Source: Suilimivivens sp963618065 (GTDB lineage Bacteria; Bacillota; Clostridia; Lachnospirales; Lachnospiraceae). From it: a stretch of 56,691 nucleotides of DNA. The notes under the pieces are model-generated. The model ran no database searches, was not told where the DNA came from, and was given only the letters and a program-made list of their open reading frames with translations. How positions within the stretch are numbered: the first letter of the stretch is position 1; every line of letters starts with the position of its first letter. Below are positions 17,942 to 26,818 of this stretch, one piece after another. The position numbers were made by a program, and so were the translations under genes. The stretch spans positions 1 to 56,691 of the forward strand of contig CAVERH010000014.1 of assembly GCA_963618065.1 (NCBI GenBank), written 5' to 3'.

Positions 17942-18053
17942 AATTTCTGGAAAACATGGGAGGGGTGTTCCCTCCCGTGTGCAGAGGATTTAGCGAGTGT
18001 GAGGCGTAGATGAAGCATGTATTTTCAATATGAATTTAGGTGCCGTGAGGGTG

Positions 18054-18083
18054 TTGCGAAAACGCAACAAAAAATGGTATACT
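18054..18083 (+). promoter_or_regulatory. promoter of the four-gene unknown operon
   Basis: TTGCGA at 18054-18059 and TATACT at 18078-18083 with an 18-base spacer; a GTTGCG..CGCAAC inverted repeat overlaps the -35 box. GGAGGG at 18114-18119 then serves the GTG start at 18129. Confidence 0.6.
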
Positions 18084-18128
18084 AGCTACGTATATGCAGA
18101 TACATAGTTTACCGGAGGGATAAGTGGC

Positions 18129-21100
18129 GTGAGGGAAGCTGTTGACCGAATATTAGAAGGAAATTTTAATAAAGATGTACATTCCTTGAACTTTTCGAGT
18201 CCATTGATTGAATTGAAGTTAGAACCCGGAGAGAAGTACGAGGGAAGCTTTACCATTTTCGGCAAGCCCAATGTCATGACCGAAGGAACGGTTTCAACGA
18301 CCGAGCTTCGGATGAAGTGTCTCACAGAGCACTTTATCGGATCCGAAGAAGAAATTCCCTATGTGGTGGATACGGCCGGAATGACGCAGGGCGATTCCCT
18401 GAAGGGGGAATTCCGCATCATTTCCAATCAGGGAGAATATCTGATTCCGTATCATGTTGAAATCGGTAGTGAGAACCTGGATTCCAGCCTTGGAAGCATT
18501 AAGAATCTGTTTCATTTTACGAATCTGGCAAAGACAAGCTGGGAGGAGGCTGTGAACCTGTTTTTTTCGAAGGATTTTAAGCAGGTCTTACAGGGATCGG
18601 ATAAGCAGTATCTTAATATTTACCGGGGACTTGTGAAGAACGGCCGGAAGGAACAGTATCTGGAAGAATTCTTATTACAAATCAAAAAGAAACAGCAGAT
18701 TGAATATATTATCGAAAATCAGGAGATCCGGATGGAGAATCCGCAGGGAATCACCGAGGGACGCATTGTGATCCAGCGGAACGGCTGGGGATATTCTCAG
18801 CTTCTGGCAGAAGCCGAAGGGGCATTCCTGTCGATGGAAAAGGATATCATCCGGGAAGAGGACTTCCTTGGGAACTGTTACCGTTTTTCCTTTTATGTGG
18901 ACGAGGACAAGCTTCATGCAGGCAAGAATTATGGAAAAATCCGCTTCACGAATGCCTATACCTCATTAGAGGTGACGGTAATGGCGTACAAACAGCGGAT
19001 TGATCGTAAGCTATATGAAGCAAACCGGCAGAGGAAGCATGCCATCGTGGAACTGATGCAGTATTATGAGGCATTCCGCACAAGACAGATCAGTGCCTCG
19101 TCCTGGATGAATGAGACGAGCCTGATTATGGACCGGCTGCAGGAGCTGAACGATCAGGATCCGGCTTATATGCTGATGCGGGTGCAGCTGTTAATTACCC
19201 AGGAGCGGACGAATGAAGCCGAGTGGCTTCTGGGACAGGCGGATGAGCTTCTGGCAGGAAACTATAATCCGACTTTATATTGCTATTACATGTATCTTTC
19301 TACTCTGTTAAACCGTACCGAAGAGTATATTGACGAGATGGCAGAGCAGGTAGAGAAGATTTTTAAAGAAAATATGGATGACTGGCGCATTGCATGGCTT
19401 CTCATTTATCTTTCGGACGATTATTCACGGAGTCCTTCGAAGAAGTGGATTGTTCTGGAGGAACAGTTTGCCAAGGGTGCGACAAGTCCGGTTCTGTATA
19501 TTGAGGCGTATCATCTGATCCAGAATAACCCATCGATTCTGATGCAGCTTGACGATTTCGAAATTCAGGTATTGTCTTATGCAGCCAGAAAGCAGCTTCT
19601 TACCACAGAGGTGGTGGAGCAGATCGTATATCTTGCGAAAAAGCTGCGCGGATACCGGAAACCGCTTTACCGGATTCTGCGTGTCTGCTATCAGGTACTG
19701 CCGACTGATGAAGTGCTGCAGACGATCTGTAGCATACTGATTAACGGAAACATTACAACTCCGGAAGCCTTTGCCTGGTATGAAAAGGGCATTGAGAAGG
19801 AACTGCGCATTACCCGTCTGTATGAGTACTATATGATGTCTCTGGAGCTTAAGGATGATGTGGTTATTCCGAAAATAGTGCTCATGTATTTTGCTTTTGA
19901 CAGCAGTCTGGATGGTTTACATAATTCATTCCTATATGCCTATGTCTATCGGAATAAGGCAGCTTATCCGGAGCTTTATGAAAGCTACAAGGAGCATCTG
20001 GAACGGTTCGTGGTATTCCAGATTTTAAAGAAGAGAAATAACAAATGGCTCGCTTATTTATATAAAAATCTGATTACAGAGGGAATGATTACCGAAGAAG
20101 TTTCGGAAGGACTGGTAACAGCTATTTTCCTGCAGGAGCTGCATCTGAAGCGGAAGGACATCAGCAAGGTCTGCGTGATCTATGACAGCCTGAAGGAGGA
20201 ACTGGCGTATCCGGTTATGGGACAGGTCATGTATCTGCCATTATATGGAAACAGCTACCGGATTGTACTGGAGGACTTCAGGGGTAACCGTTTTTGCAGG
20301 GAGGAAGAATATGAGCTTAACCGGCTGATGATTCCGGATAAGATTGCCGGGATGATCGCCCCCTATGTGAAGGACGAGATCCTGTTTGACCTGTGGCTGT
20401 GCGAGAAGGGGCATCAGCTTCTGCCGATCAGCGAAAGCAATCAGGAGCATATGAAGCAGATTATGGAATCCCCGCTTGTGAAGGAGTCCGTTCAGAAGGA
20501 AATCCGGTTAAAGCTTATGCAGTATGATTACGACCACGATCAGATGAACGAGCTGGATGAAGTCTTAAATGAACTGGAACCGGAGATGATTTTCCGTGAC
20601 AGTATGTCACAGATCGTGCGTTTCATGGTGATCCGCAGTATGTATGAGAAGGCTTATGAATGGATCAGCATCTGTTGTGGAGAAGGCATCGAAGCGAAGA
20701 TTATTGTGCGGTTGTGCGGGCGTCTCTTAGCCCTTGACGGCATGAAGGAAGATCCGGTCATGACTGCACTGATTTACCGGGCATTTCTTTCCGGAAAGTA
20801 TGACGAGCTTTTACTGAATTATCTGAACCAGTATTTTAAAGGAACGGTAAAGGAGATGCGCGATGTCTGGAGCACCGCGGAGTCCTTTGGGGTAGATACG
20901 CAGATCATCGAGGAACGGATCCTGATCCAGATGCTGTATACCGGCGCCTTTGTCGGAAATGCAGCGGCTATTTTCCAGAGCTATGTAAAGAAGGGAGCAG
21001 ATCCTTCGGTAGAGCTGGCATTCTTAGCCCAGTCCTGCTATGACTATTTCGTAAAGGACAAGGTGACCGACCCATTTATCCTGAACGAAGTAGAGCGGAT

Positions 21101-21686
21101 CTGGGAGGAGGAGCAGCATCTTCCGACGGTGTGCAAGCTTGCTTATACGAAGTTTTATGCCGAGCATAAGGAGCAGACGAATGAAAAGGTTTCAAGAAAC
21201 CTGCTCATTTTCCTGCGGGAGATGATATCGGAAAAGATGGTGTTCCCGTTTTACAAGGAATTTGCAGAGAACATTACCTTTATGCATAAATATATGGACA
21301 AGACCATGGTGGAATATCATGTCCACGATGGAAACCGTGCCGTGATTCATTATCTGATTGAGCGGGAAGGAAATGTGGAGAACGAGTACCGCAAGGAAGA
21401 GATGAAGAACATGTACGGCGGTGTCTGCGTGAAAGAATTCGTCCTGTTCTTTGGGGAACGTCTCCAATATTATATCGTGGAGCTCGAGGACGGGAAGGAA
21501 CAGCTTAACGAGAGCGGAACCTTCAGCCGGAGTGACACGGACACGAACCAGAAGCTCAGCCGCTACAATCTGATCAACGACATTGCCATGGCGCGGACAT
21601 TGAAGGACTATGACACCATGGAAAGCATGCTTTTTGAGTATTATGATTATTCATATCTGTTAGACGAATTATTTTCAATGAAGTAG
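18129..21686 (+). CDS. giant helical-repeat protein, likely DUF5717 family
   Basis: 1185 aa; GTG start with GGAGGG nine bases upstream. Residues ~15-120 and ~200-290 look like beta-sandwich domains (FSSPLIELKLEPGEKYEGSF; YGKIRFTNAYTSLEVTV). The rest, about 850 residues, is alpha-helical with TPR/HEAT-like texture (MLMRVQLLITQERTNEAEWL; YEKAYEWISICCGEG). No signal peptide, membrane segment or catalytic motif. I believe it belongs to the DUF5717 family of Lachnospiraceae, from memory. First gene of a four-gene operon; eight bases separate it from the Hsp70-like gene. A large scaffold is the most economical reading. Confidence 0.8.
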   Translation: MREAVDRILEGNFNKDVHSLNFSSPLIELKLEPGEKYEGSFTIFGKPNVMTEGTVSTTELRMKCLTEHFIGSEEEIPYVVDTAGMTQGDSLKGEFRIISNQGEYLIPYHVEIGSENLDSSLGSIKNLFHFTNLAKTSWEEAVNLFFSKDFKQVLQGSDKQYLNIYRGLVKNGRKEQYLEEFLLQIKKKQQIEYIIENQEIRMENPQGITEGRIVIQRNGWGYSQLLAEAEGAFLSMEKDIIREEDFLGNCYRFSFYVDEDKLHAGKNYGKIRFTNAYTSLEVTVMAYKQRIDRKLYEANRQRKHAIVELMQYYEAFRTRQISASSWMNETSLIMDRLQELNDQDPAYMLMRVQLLITQERTNEAEWLLGQADELLAGNYNPTLYCYYMYLSTLLNRTEEYIDEMAEQVEKIFKENMDDWRIAWLLIYLSDDYSRSPSKKWIVLEEQFAKGATSPVLYIEAYHLIQNNPSILMQLDDFEIQVLSYAARKQLLTTEVVEQIVYLAKKLRGYRKPLYRILRVCYQVLPTDEVLQTICSILINGNITTPEAFAWYEKGIEKELRITRLYEYYMMSLELKDDVVIPKIVLMYFAFDSSLDGLHNSFLYAYVYRNKAAYPELYESYKEHLERFVVFQILKKRNNKWLAYLYKNLITEGMITEEVSEGLVTAIFLQELHLKRKDISKVCVIYDSLKEELAYPVMGQVMYLPLYGNSYRIVLEDFRGNRFCREEEYELNRLMIPDKIAGMIAPYVKDEILFDLWLCEKGHQLLPISESNQEHMKQIMESPLVKESVQKEIRLKLMQYDYDHDQMNELDEVLNELEPEMIFRDSMSQIVRFMVIRSMYEKAYEWISICCGEGIEAKIIVRLCGRLLALDGMKEDPVMTALIYRAFLSGKYDELLLNYLNQYFKGTVKEMRDVWSTAESFGVDTQIIEERILIQMLYTGAFVGNAAAIFQSYVKKGADPSVELAFLAQSCYDYFVKDKVTDPFILNEVERIWEEEQHLPTVCKLAYTKFYAEHKEQTNEKVSRNLLIFLREMISEKMVFPFYKEFAENITFMHKYMDKTMVEYHVHDGNRAVIHYLIEREGNVENEYRKEEMKNMYGGVCVKEFVLFFGERLQYYIVELEDGKEQLNESGTFSRSDTDTNQKLSRYNLINDIAMARTLKDYDTMESMLFEYYDYSYLLDELFSMK

Positions 21687-21694
21687 GGGGACCC

Positions 21695-23002
21695 ATGTTA
21701 CAGGAAAACAGGGATTTGGCAGGAAAACGGAATAATGCAAGGATTGTCATCGGGTATGATCTGGGGAGACAGTTTTCCCAGGTGAGCTATTATGCGGTCG
21801 GTGACGCGGATCCCTGCACGGTTTCTCCGGTGGCAGGTACCGAGCAGTATAACATTCCTACCGTGTTATGTAAACGAGTTGGCGTCAGCCAGTGGTATTA
21901 TGGAAAAGAGGCTCTGAAAAATCAGGGAGAGGAAGGAATTCTGGTAGAGCACCTTCTGGAAAAGGCATTGCAGGGAGAAGAGGTTCTTGTCGAGGATGCG
22001 ACCTTTGACCCGGTGGCTCTGCTTACCCTGTTTATCAAGCGTAGCCTGGCAACCCTCAATATGCAGGTCTCCTTAAACCGTGCAGAGGTTTTTATGTTCA
22101 CGGTGGAGGAGCTGACTCCGCGCATGGTGGAGGTATTAGGGAAGGTGGTATTGGGGCTACAGCTTAAATGCCCGCAGATCTGTTTCCAGAGCCATATTGA
22201 GAGCTTTTATTACTATATGCTCCACCAGCAGGCAGAGCTCTGGAAAAGAGAAGTATTTGTTTTTGAATATAACGAGGAGCTGAAAACTCTGCGCTTTCAG
22301 TGTAACCGGCACACGACCCCCAAGGTGGTGTTTATCGAGCATCTGGATTATCCGGAGATGAAGAGAGTAGCCTGGTCGGAGGATGAGGCAGAGCGCATGG
22401 CACAGCAGCAGGAGCTGGATGAGCAGTTCGGACAGCTGTGTGAAAGCTGCTTACACGAAACGGATGTATCAACGGTATTCTTAATCGGGGAGGGTTTTAA
22501 GGAGGGCTGGACAAGGGAATCCTTAAAGATCCTGTGCCATAACCGGAGAGTGTTTCAGGGAAACAACCTGTATAGCAAGGGAGCCTGCCATGCCGGAATG
22601 GAGAAGCTGAATCCACAGGGAAATACACACGAATATGTTTACCTTGGAGAAGATAAGCTGAAATCCAATATCGGGATGAAGGCGCTGCGCCGTGGCGAGG
22701 ATTCGTATCTGGCCATTCTGGATGCCGGTGTGAACTGGTATGAGGCGAAGACGGATTTTGACCTGATTCTGGAAAGCGGAAATGTATTGTGCTTTACCAT
22801 TACGCCGCTGACCGGTGAAAATATTATGGATAAGACGATTACACTTGACGGACTGCCCGAGAGGCCCCGTTGTACAACGAGATTGCGGATTCATGCGGAA
22901 ATGACCGCAATTCATACGCTGACATTGGAAATTACCGACATGGGCTTCGGAGAGCTGTTTAAGAGCAGCGGCCGGGCATGGACGCATACCCTGCAGGTAT
23001 GA
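21695..23002 (+). CDS. degenerate Hsp70/actin-like protein, likely DUF5716 family
   Basis: 435 aa. The N-terminus IGYDLGRQFSQVSYY resembles the phosphate-1 loop of DnaK (DLGTT). The expected second phosphate loop (DxGGGT) is replaced by VFEYNEELKTLRF, and the adenosine-loop segment reads VFLIGEGFKEGW rather than VGGSTRIP; NLYSKGACHAG matches the following DnaK helix. The C-terminus (VLCFTITPLTGENI and later strands) resembles an Hsp70 substrate-binding beta domain. I infer an Hsp70-fold protein with weakened or lost ATP hydrolysis. Second gene of the operon, tightly packed. Confidence 0.78.
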   Translation: MLQENRDLAGKRNNARIVIGYDLGRQFSQVSYYAVGDADPCTVSPVAGTEQYNIPTVLCKRVGVSQWYYGKEALKNQGEEGILVEHLLEKALQGEEVLVEDATFDPVALLTLFIKRSLATLNMQVSLNRAEVFMFTVEELTPRMVEVLGKVVLGLQLKCPQICFQSHIESFYYYMLHQQAELWKREVFVFEYNEELKTLRFQCNRHTTPKVVFIEHLDYPEMKRVAWSEDEAERMAQQQELDEQFGQLCESCLHETDVSTVFLIGEGFKEGWTRESLKILCHNRRVFQGNNLYSKGACHAGMEKLNPQGNTHEYVYLGEDKLKSNIGMKALRRGEDSYLAILDAGVNWYEAKTDFDLILESGNVLCFTITPLTGENIMDKTITLDGLPERPRCTTRLRIHAEMTAIHTLTLEITDMGFGELFKSSGRAWTHTLQV

Positions 23003-23037
23003 GAAAACGGTATGTTAGATAACAGAAAGGAATTCAG

Positions 23038-23874
23038 ATGGTAAGCCGAGTATTAATCTGTACAGGAAAATATGCCAACGAACCCTATCATTTAGAGAAG
23101 GTCTGTGTGAATGTATACTGCGTGGAAGAGCTGTGTTACCTGTTTGCGAACAACCCATTTATGATTAATACAGAAATCATGGATAAGCACCTTCCGGAAT
23201 GGCTGCGTGAGCAGTGCGGTCTTCCGGAGCTGGCAGACCGGCTTACGCTTGCCATGAAAAAAGGAATCCAGGCAGGAGAATTTGTTGACATAATTATAGA
23301 TTATGTCAACTATTGTACTGAGGCAGAAATTGCGCAGATGGATGAAATCCTGAAAAGCAATGCCGGATTAAATGATTTTGAACGGAAGAAAAAGCAGGCA
23401 GATTACCTGCTGCAGAACAACCGGCATCTGATGGCACTTAGGGAATACGAAGATCTGAACCGGGATCTGCCCGATACCGAGAATGCCCTGCGGCCTGCCA
23501 TTTATCATAATATGGGCTATGCCTATGCCGGACTTTTCATGTTCGACATTGCAGCGAAGTATTATAAGCGTGCCTATGAAATGTCGAAGGACGAGGAGTC
23601 GGGATTACAGTATTTATCTTCCTTACGGAGTTATCTGCCGGAGGAAGAATATATCCGTTTTATTGCGGAGCATTCTGAATACCATGAGCTTTCGTTAGCG
23701 CTTGAAAAGAAGATCACAACGGCGAAGGGAGAGTTCGAGGCTTCAAGGGAAAACCGGATGCTGTCGGCACTGAAGATTTATAAGGAAGAGGGAAATGTGG
23801 CTTCCTATTACGAAGAAATTGATAAGATCATCTATCGGCTGAAGGAAGATTACCTGCAGCTCGTTGAGGAATAA
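23038..23874 (+). CDS. TPR protein of the DUF5717/5716 operon
   Basis: 278 aa. An N-terminal domain (MVSRVLICTGKYANEPYHLE ... YCVEELCYLFANNPF) without a family I can name is followed by helical TPR-like repeats (RHLMALREYEDLNRDLP; AIYHNMGYAYAGLFMFDIAAKYYKRAYEMS). No membrane segment. Third gene: 35 bases after the Hsp70-like gene with AGAAAGGA upstream, and two bases before the fourth. Likely to bind another operon product. Confidence 0.75.
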   Translation: MVSRVLICTGKYANEPYHLEKVCVNVYCVEELCYLFANNPFMINTEIMDKHLPEWLREQCGLPELADRLTLAMKKGIQAGEFVDIIIDYVNYCTEAEIAQMDEILKSNAGLNDFERKKKQADYLLQNNRHLMALREYEDLNRDLPDTENALRPAIYHNMGYAYAGLFMFDIAAKYYKRAYEMSKDEESGLQYLSSLRSYLPEEEYIRFIAEHSEYHELSLALEKKITTAKGEFEASRENRMLSALKIYKEEGNVASYYEEIDKIIYRLKEDYLQLVEE

Positions 23875-23876
23875 GA

Positions 23877-25064
23877 ATGGGTTTATTACAAAGGATTTTT
23901 AACTGGAAAAGGGATTATGACGACGAGGAGACCTATGAAGTCGAGGAATGGAATGAGATTGTCTATGATCGTGACGATTTACAGATCCATAACCGGAAGC
24001 AGCGTGAGGAATATGTCCGTGGGTGCTTAGAGCAGATTGCGGAGGCTTCCAGGGAGGTAGAGAATCTCCAGCACGAATATCAGGTGGTGACCTCACATCT
24101 TAAGGACATTGAGGAGATTGAGGCACTGCCGGAGAGCGAAAGCCGTCTGTTAATGGAATGCGCCAGACGGATAGATACGTTGGAGAAGCAGCAATCCGGC
24201 TATAAGGAACGTAAGATGCGGATGTCGGATGAGAAGTTCTATCAGATGGAAAGCATGGAAGAGGAAGTGCAGGAGGCGTATGAAAAGCTTGAAAAGGCTG
24301 AAGAATACCAGAATCTGATTAAGAGGGATCTGCGCCGGCTCGACAGTGAACGGCAGGCCTACGGCTTCCGGAAGATCGAGCTGCGGCATCTGATGAAGGA
24401 TACCCGTTCCATGACGATTGTCTGTGCAACAGCAGTTATCTTCTGCCTGCTCTTACTGCTGCTTTTGCAGTATGTATTTTCATTTGATGTAAAGATCGGT
24501 TATCTGGCGGTAGGAGGAATCGGGGCACTTTCCATCACCGCCATTTTCTTAAAATATAACGATGCCGTACGGGAGCTTTCCCAGGTGGAGAGTGGGATTA
24601 CAAGACTGATCCGGCTGCAGAACACGGTAAAGATCCGGTATGTGAATAATACACATCTGCTTGACTATCTTTATATGAAATACAACGTTAAAAGCGCACA
24701 GGAGCTTGGACGGGATTATAAGCAGTATCTTGAAGAAAAGGACGAACGCCACAATTATAAACGTGCAGAAATTGAACTGGATTCCACCCAGCAGGAGCTG
24801 TTACATATTCTGCGCCGGTATCAGGTGAAGGATCCGATGATCTGGCTGCATCAGACACAGGCGCTCCTTGATAAGAAGGAAATGATTGAGATCCGGCATA
24901 ACCTCATTATCCGCAGACAGTCCCTGCGCCGGAGAATGGATTACAACAAGGAAGTCATTGCCGGAAAAGCAAAGGCAGAAGTGAAGGATCTGGTTGATCA
25001 TTACCCGAAATATGCCAGGGAAATTCTGGGTATTGTGGCGGAATATGAAAAGGATTTTTCTTGA
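23877..25064 (+). CDS. coiled-coil protein with two membrane helices
   Basis: 395 aa. Acidic N-terminus, coiled coil (~45-165, EVENLQHEYQVVTSHLKDIEE), a hairpin of two hydrophobic helices (MTIVCATAVIFCLLLLLLLQ and IGYLAVGGIGALSITAIFL, ~180-225), then a second coiled coil (~225-395) ending with the operon. Both coiled coils should face the cytoplasm. It could anchor the other three products at the membrane. The TGA stop lies inside the -35 box of the next promoter. Confidence 0.78.
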   Translation: MGLLQRIFNWKRDYDDEETYEVEEWNEIVYDRDDLQIHNRKQREEYVRGCLEQIAEASREVENLQHEYQVVTSHLKDIEEIEALPESESRLLMECARRIDTLEKQQSGYKERKMRMSDEKFYQMESMEEEVQEAYEKLEKAEEYQNLIKRDLRRLDSERQAYGFRKIELRHLMKDTRSMTIVCATAVIFCLLLLLLLQYVFSFDVKIGYLAVGGIGALSITAIFLKYNDAVRELSQVESGITRLIRLQNTVKIRYVNNTHLLDYLYMKYNVKSAQELGRDYKQYLEEKDERHNYKRAEIELDSTQQELLHILRRYQVKDPMIWLHQTQALLDKKEMIEIRHNLIIRRQSLRRRMDYNKEVIAGKAKAEVKDLVDHYPKYAREILGIVAEYEKDFS

Positions 25065-25089
25065 CTTTCCTTAGTGTGCATGATAGCAT
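25061..25089 (+). promoter_or_regulatory. promoter of the amino-acid transporter
   Basis: TTGACT (25061-25066), 17-base spacer, TAGCAT (25084-25089). The -35 overlaps the stop of the preceding gene. The 90-base leader contains only a small CCTGTAAATACAGG hairpin. Confidence 0.6.
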
Positions 25090-25177
25090 GAGTATCGAAC
25101 ATACTTTACCATGCTAAAGAAGTAGCGTGATGCATAACTAACCTGTAAATACAGGACAGAGGAAGGATGGAGAGATT

Positions 25178-26041
25178 ATGAAAAAGTTACTCGCAGTTTC
25201 TATTGCAGCCGTAATGATGACAGGATTACTGGCTGGATGCGGCGTCAAGGACACGGCCGCACAGGATGCAACGACACAGGAAGATACCACACAGGCAGAG
25301 GAAACACAGAATGACAGTGAACAGGCAGAGGCTTCCGAAGAAGGAAGAACCTTTACCGTTGGCTTTGATGCAGAGTTCCCGCCTTATGGCTATATGGATG
25401 AAAACGGTGAATATACCGGATTTGACTTAGAGCTTGCCGCTGAGGTATGTAACCGCAACGGCTGGACACTCGTAAAGCAGCCGATCGACTGGGATGCCAA
25501 GGATATGGAATTAAGCTCCGGCTCCATTGATTGTATCTGGAACGGATTTACCATGAACGGACGTGAAGACCAGTACACCTTTACGGTTCCTTATGTAGAT
25601 AACAGTCAGGTATTTGTCGTAAAGGCAGATTCCGGAATCACATCTCCTGCAGACCTTGCAGGTAAGATTGTCGGAGTACAGAAGGATTCTTCCGCACTGG
25701 CAGCACTCGAAGGCGATGCAGCAGATCTGGCAGCCACCTTTGCAGAGATGACACAGTTTGCAGATTACAATACCGGGTTCCTGAATTTAGATGCAGGTGC
25801 TGTGGATGCGATCGCAGTAGATATCGGAGTTGCAGATTATCAGTTGGAATCAAGAGGGGACGACTTCGTGATTCTTGATGAAAAGCTGGCAACCGAACAG
25901 TATGGTATCGGCTTTAAGCTTGGCAACACCGAATTAAAGGATCAGGTAGAATCCACCCTGCTTGAAATGGCAGAGGATGGCACCTTTATGGAAATTGCAA
26001 AGAAGTATGGCTTGGAGGACAGTGTTTGCTTAGGCAAATAA
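25178..26041 (+). CDS. polar amino-acid ABC transporter substrate-binding lipoprotein
   Basis: 287 aa with a lipobox LLAGC (Cys 21), a low-complexity Thr/Gln/Glu linker, then an SBP_bac_3 domain (FTVGFDAEFPPYGYMDENGEYTGFDLELA, LAGKIVGVQKDSSA, and a C-terminal KYG). It captures a polar amino acid at the cell surface for the permease and ATPase that follow; the substrate cannot be fixed from sequence. Two hairpins between this gene and the permease suggest it is made in excess, as is usual. Confidence 0.93.
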   Translation: MKKLLAVSIAAVMMTGLLAGCGVKDTAAQDATTQEDTTQAEETQNDSEQAEASEEGRTFTVGFDAEFPPYGYMDENGEYTGFDLELAAEVCNRNGWTLVKQPIDWDAKDMELSSGSIDCIWNGFTMNGREDQYTFTVPYVDNSQVFVVKADSGITSPADLAGKIVGVQKDSSALAALEGDAADLAATFAEMTQFADYNTGFLNLDAGAVDAIAVDIGVADYQLESRGDDFVILDEKLATEQYGIGFKLGNTELKDQVESTLLEMAEDGTFMEIAKKYGLEDSVCLGK

Positions 26042-26053
26042 AGAAGTGTTCCG

Positions 26054-26077
26054 GGGGCAGAATGAAGATTCTGCCCC
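26054..26077 (+). terminator. hairpin between binding protein and permease
   Basis: GGGGCAGAAT pairs with ATTCTGCCCC around a four-base loop. There is no T-run, so it is better read as an mRNA-stabilising or partial-termination hairpin. Confidence 0.6.
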
Positions 26078-26078
26078 T

Positions 26079-26135
26079 GAATAGTTATGTTGCCATGCAT
26101 ATGAGAAAATGATCCGGTGGATCATTTTTGAGTTA
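26079..26135. repeat. element fragment related to 27645-27783, with terminator-like hairpin
   Basis: The segment GTTGCCATGCATATGAGAAA, then ATGATCC, GGATCATTTTTGAGTT, is the near-exact reverse complement of 27704-27750 within the full element. A TIR-like GAATAGTTAT lies at its left. AAAATGATCC/GGATCATTTT (26106-26128) with a T-run could terminate transcription in part. Confidence 0.75.
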
Positions 26136-26158
26136 ACTTAAATACACGGGAGTAGGGT

Positions 26159-26806
26159 ATGAATTTTCAGACGATTATATTGCAATTGGGACAGGGAATG
26201 CTAGTAACGGTAGAAATCTTTTTTCTGACGTTACTTTTTTCGTTACCGCTGGGACTTTTGGTGGCTTTTGGAAGAATGTCAAAAAATGTGTTGCTAAAAG
26301 GTATCAGTAAGATATATATTTCTATTATGAGAGGTACGCCGTTGATGCTGCAGCTGATTGTGGTATACTTCGGACCGTACTATTTATTTGGCAGTAATCT
26401 GAAGGGATACCGGTTCCCGGCGATCATTATTGCCTTTGCGGTGAATTATGCGGCATACTTCGCAGAGATTTACCGTGGAGGGATTGAATCCATGCCGGTC
26501 GGACAGTATGAGGCCGCAGAGATTCTGGGATATGGAAAGGTGCAGACCTTCTTCAAGATCATTTTCCCGCAGGTGATGAAGCGGATTCTGCCGTCAATTA
26601 CGAATGAAACGATTACCTTAGTGAAGGATACGTCTCTTGCCTTTGTTTTGTCACAGGCAGAGATGTTCACGCTGGCTAAGCAGATTGCAGCGGCCGAAAC
26701 GAGCATTATGCCGCTCATGGCAGCCGGTGTGTTTTACTATATTTTTAATCTGCTTGTGGCAGCAATTATGGAACGGATTGAGAAATCCATGGACTATTAT
26801 CATTAG
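26159..26806 (+). CDS. amino-acid ABC transporter permease
   Basis: 215 aa with about five membrane helices and the His/Glu/Gln family permease signature (IYISIMRGTPLMLQL; EAAEILGYGKVQTFFKIIFPQ, the EAA loop). Pairs with the ATPase that starts 12 bases later. Because the SBP-permease-ATPase set has one permease gene, the membrane part should be a homodimer. GGGAGTAGGG precedes the ATG. Confidence 0.95.
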   Translation: MNFQTIILQLGQGMLVTVEIFFLTLLFSLPLGLLVAFGRMSKNVLLKGISKIYISIMRGTPLMLQLIVVYFGPYYLFGSNLKGYRFPAIIIAFAVNYAAYFAEIYRGGIESMPVGQYEAAEILGYGKVQTFFKIIFPQVMKRILPSITNETITLVKDTSLAFVLSQAEMFTLAKQIAAAETSIMPLMAAGVFYYIFNLLVAAIMERIEKSMDYYH

Positions 26807-26818
26807 GAGGCGGCCGGA

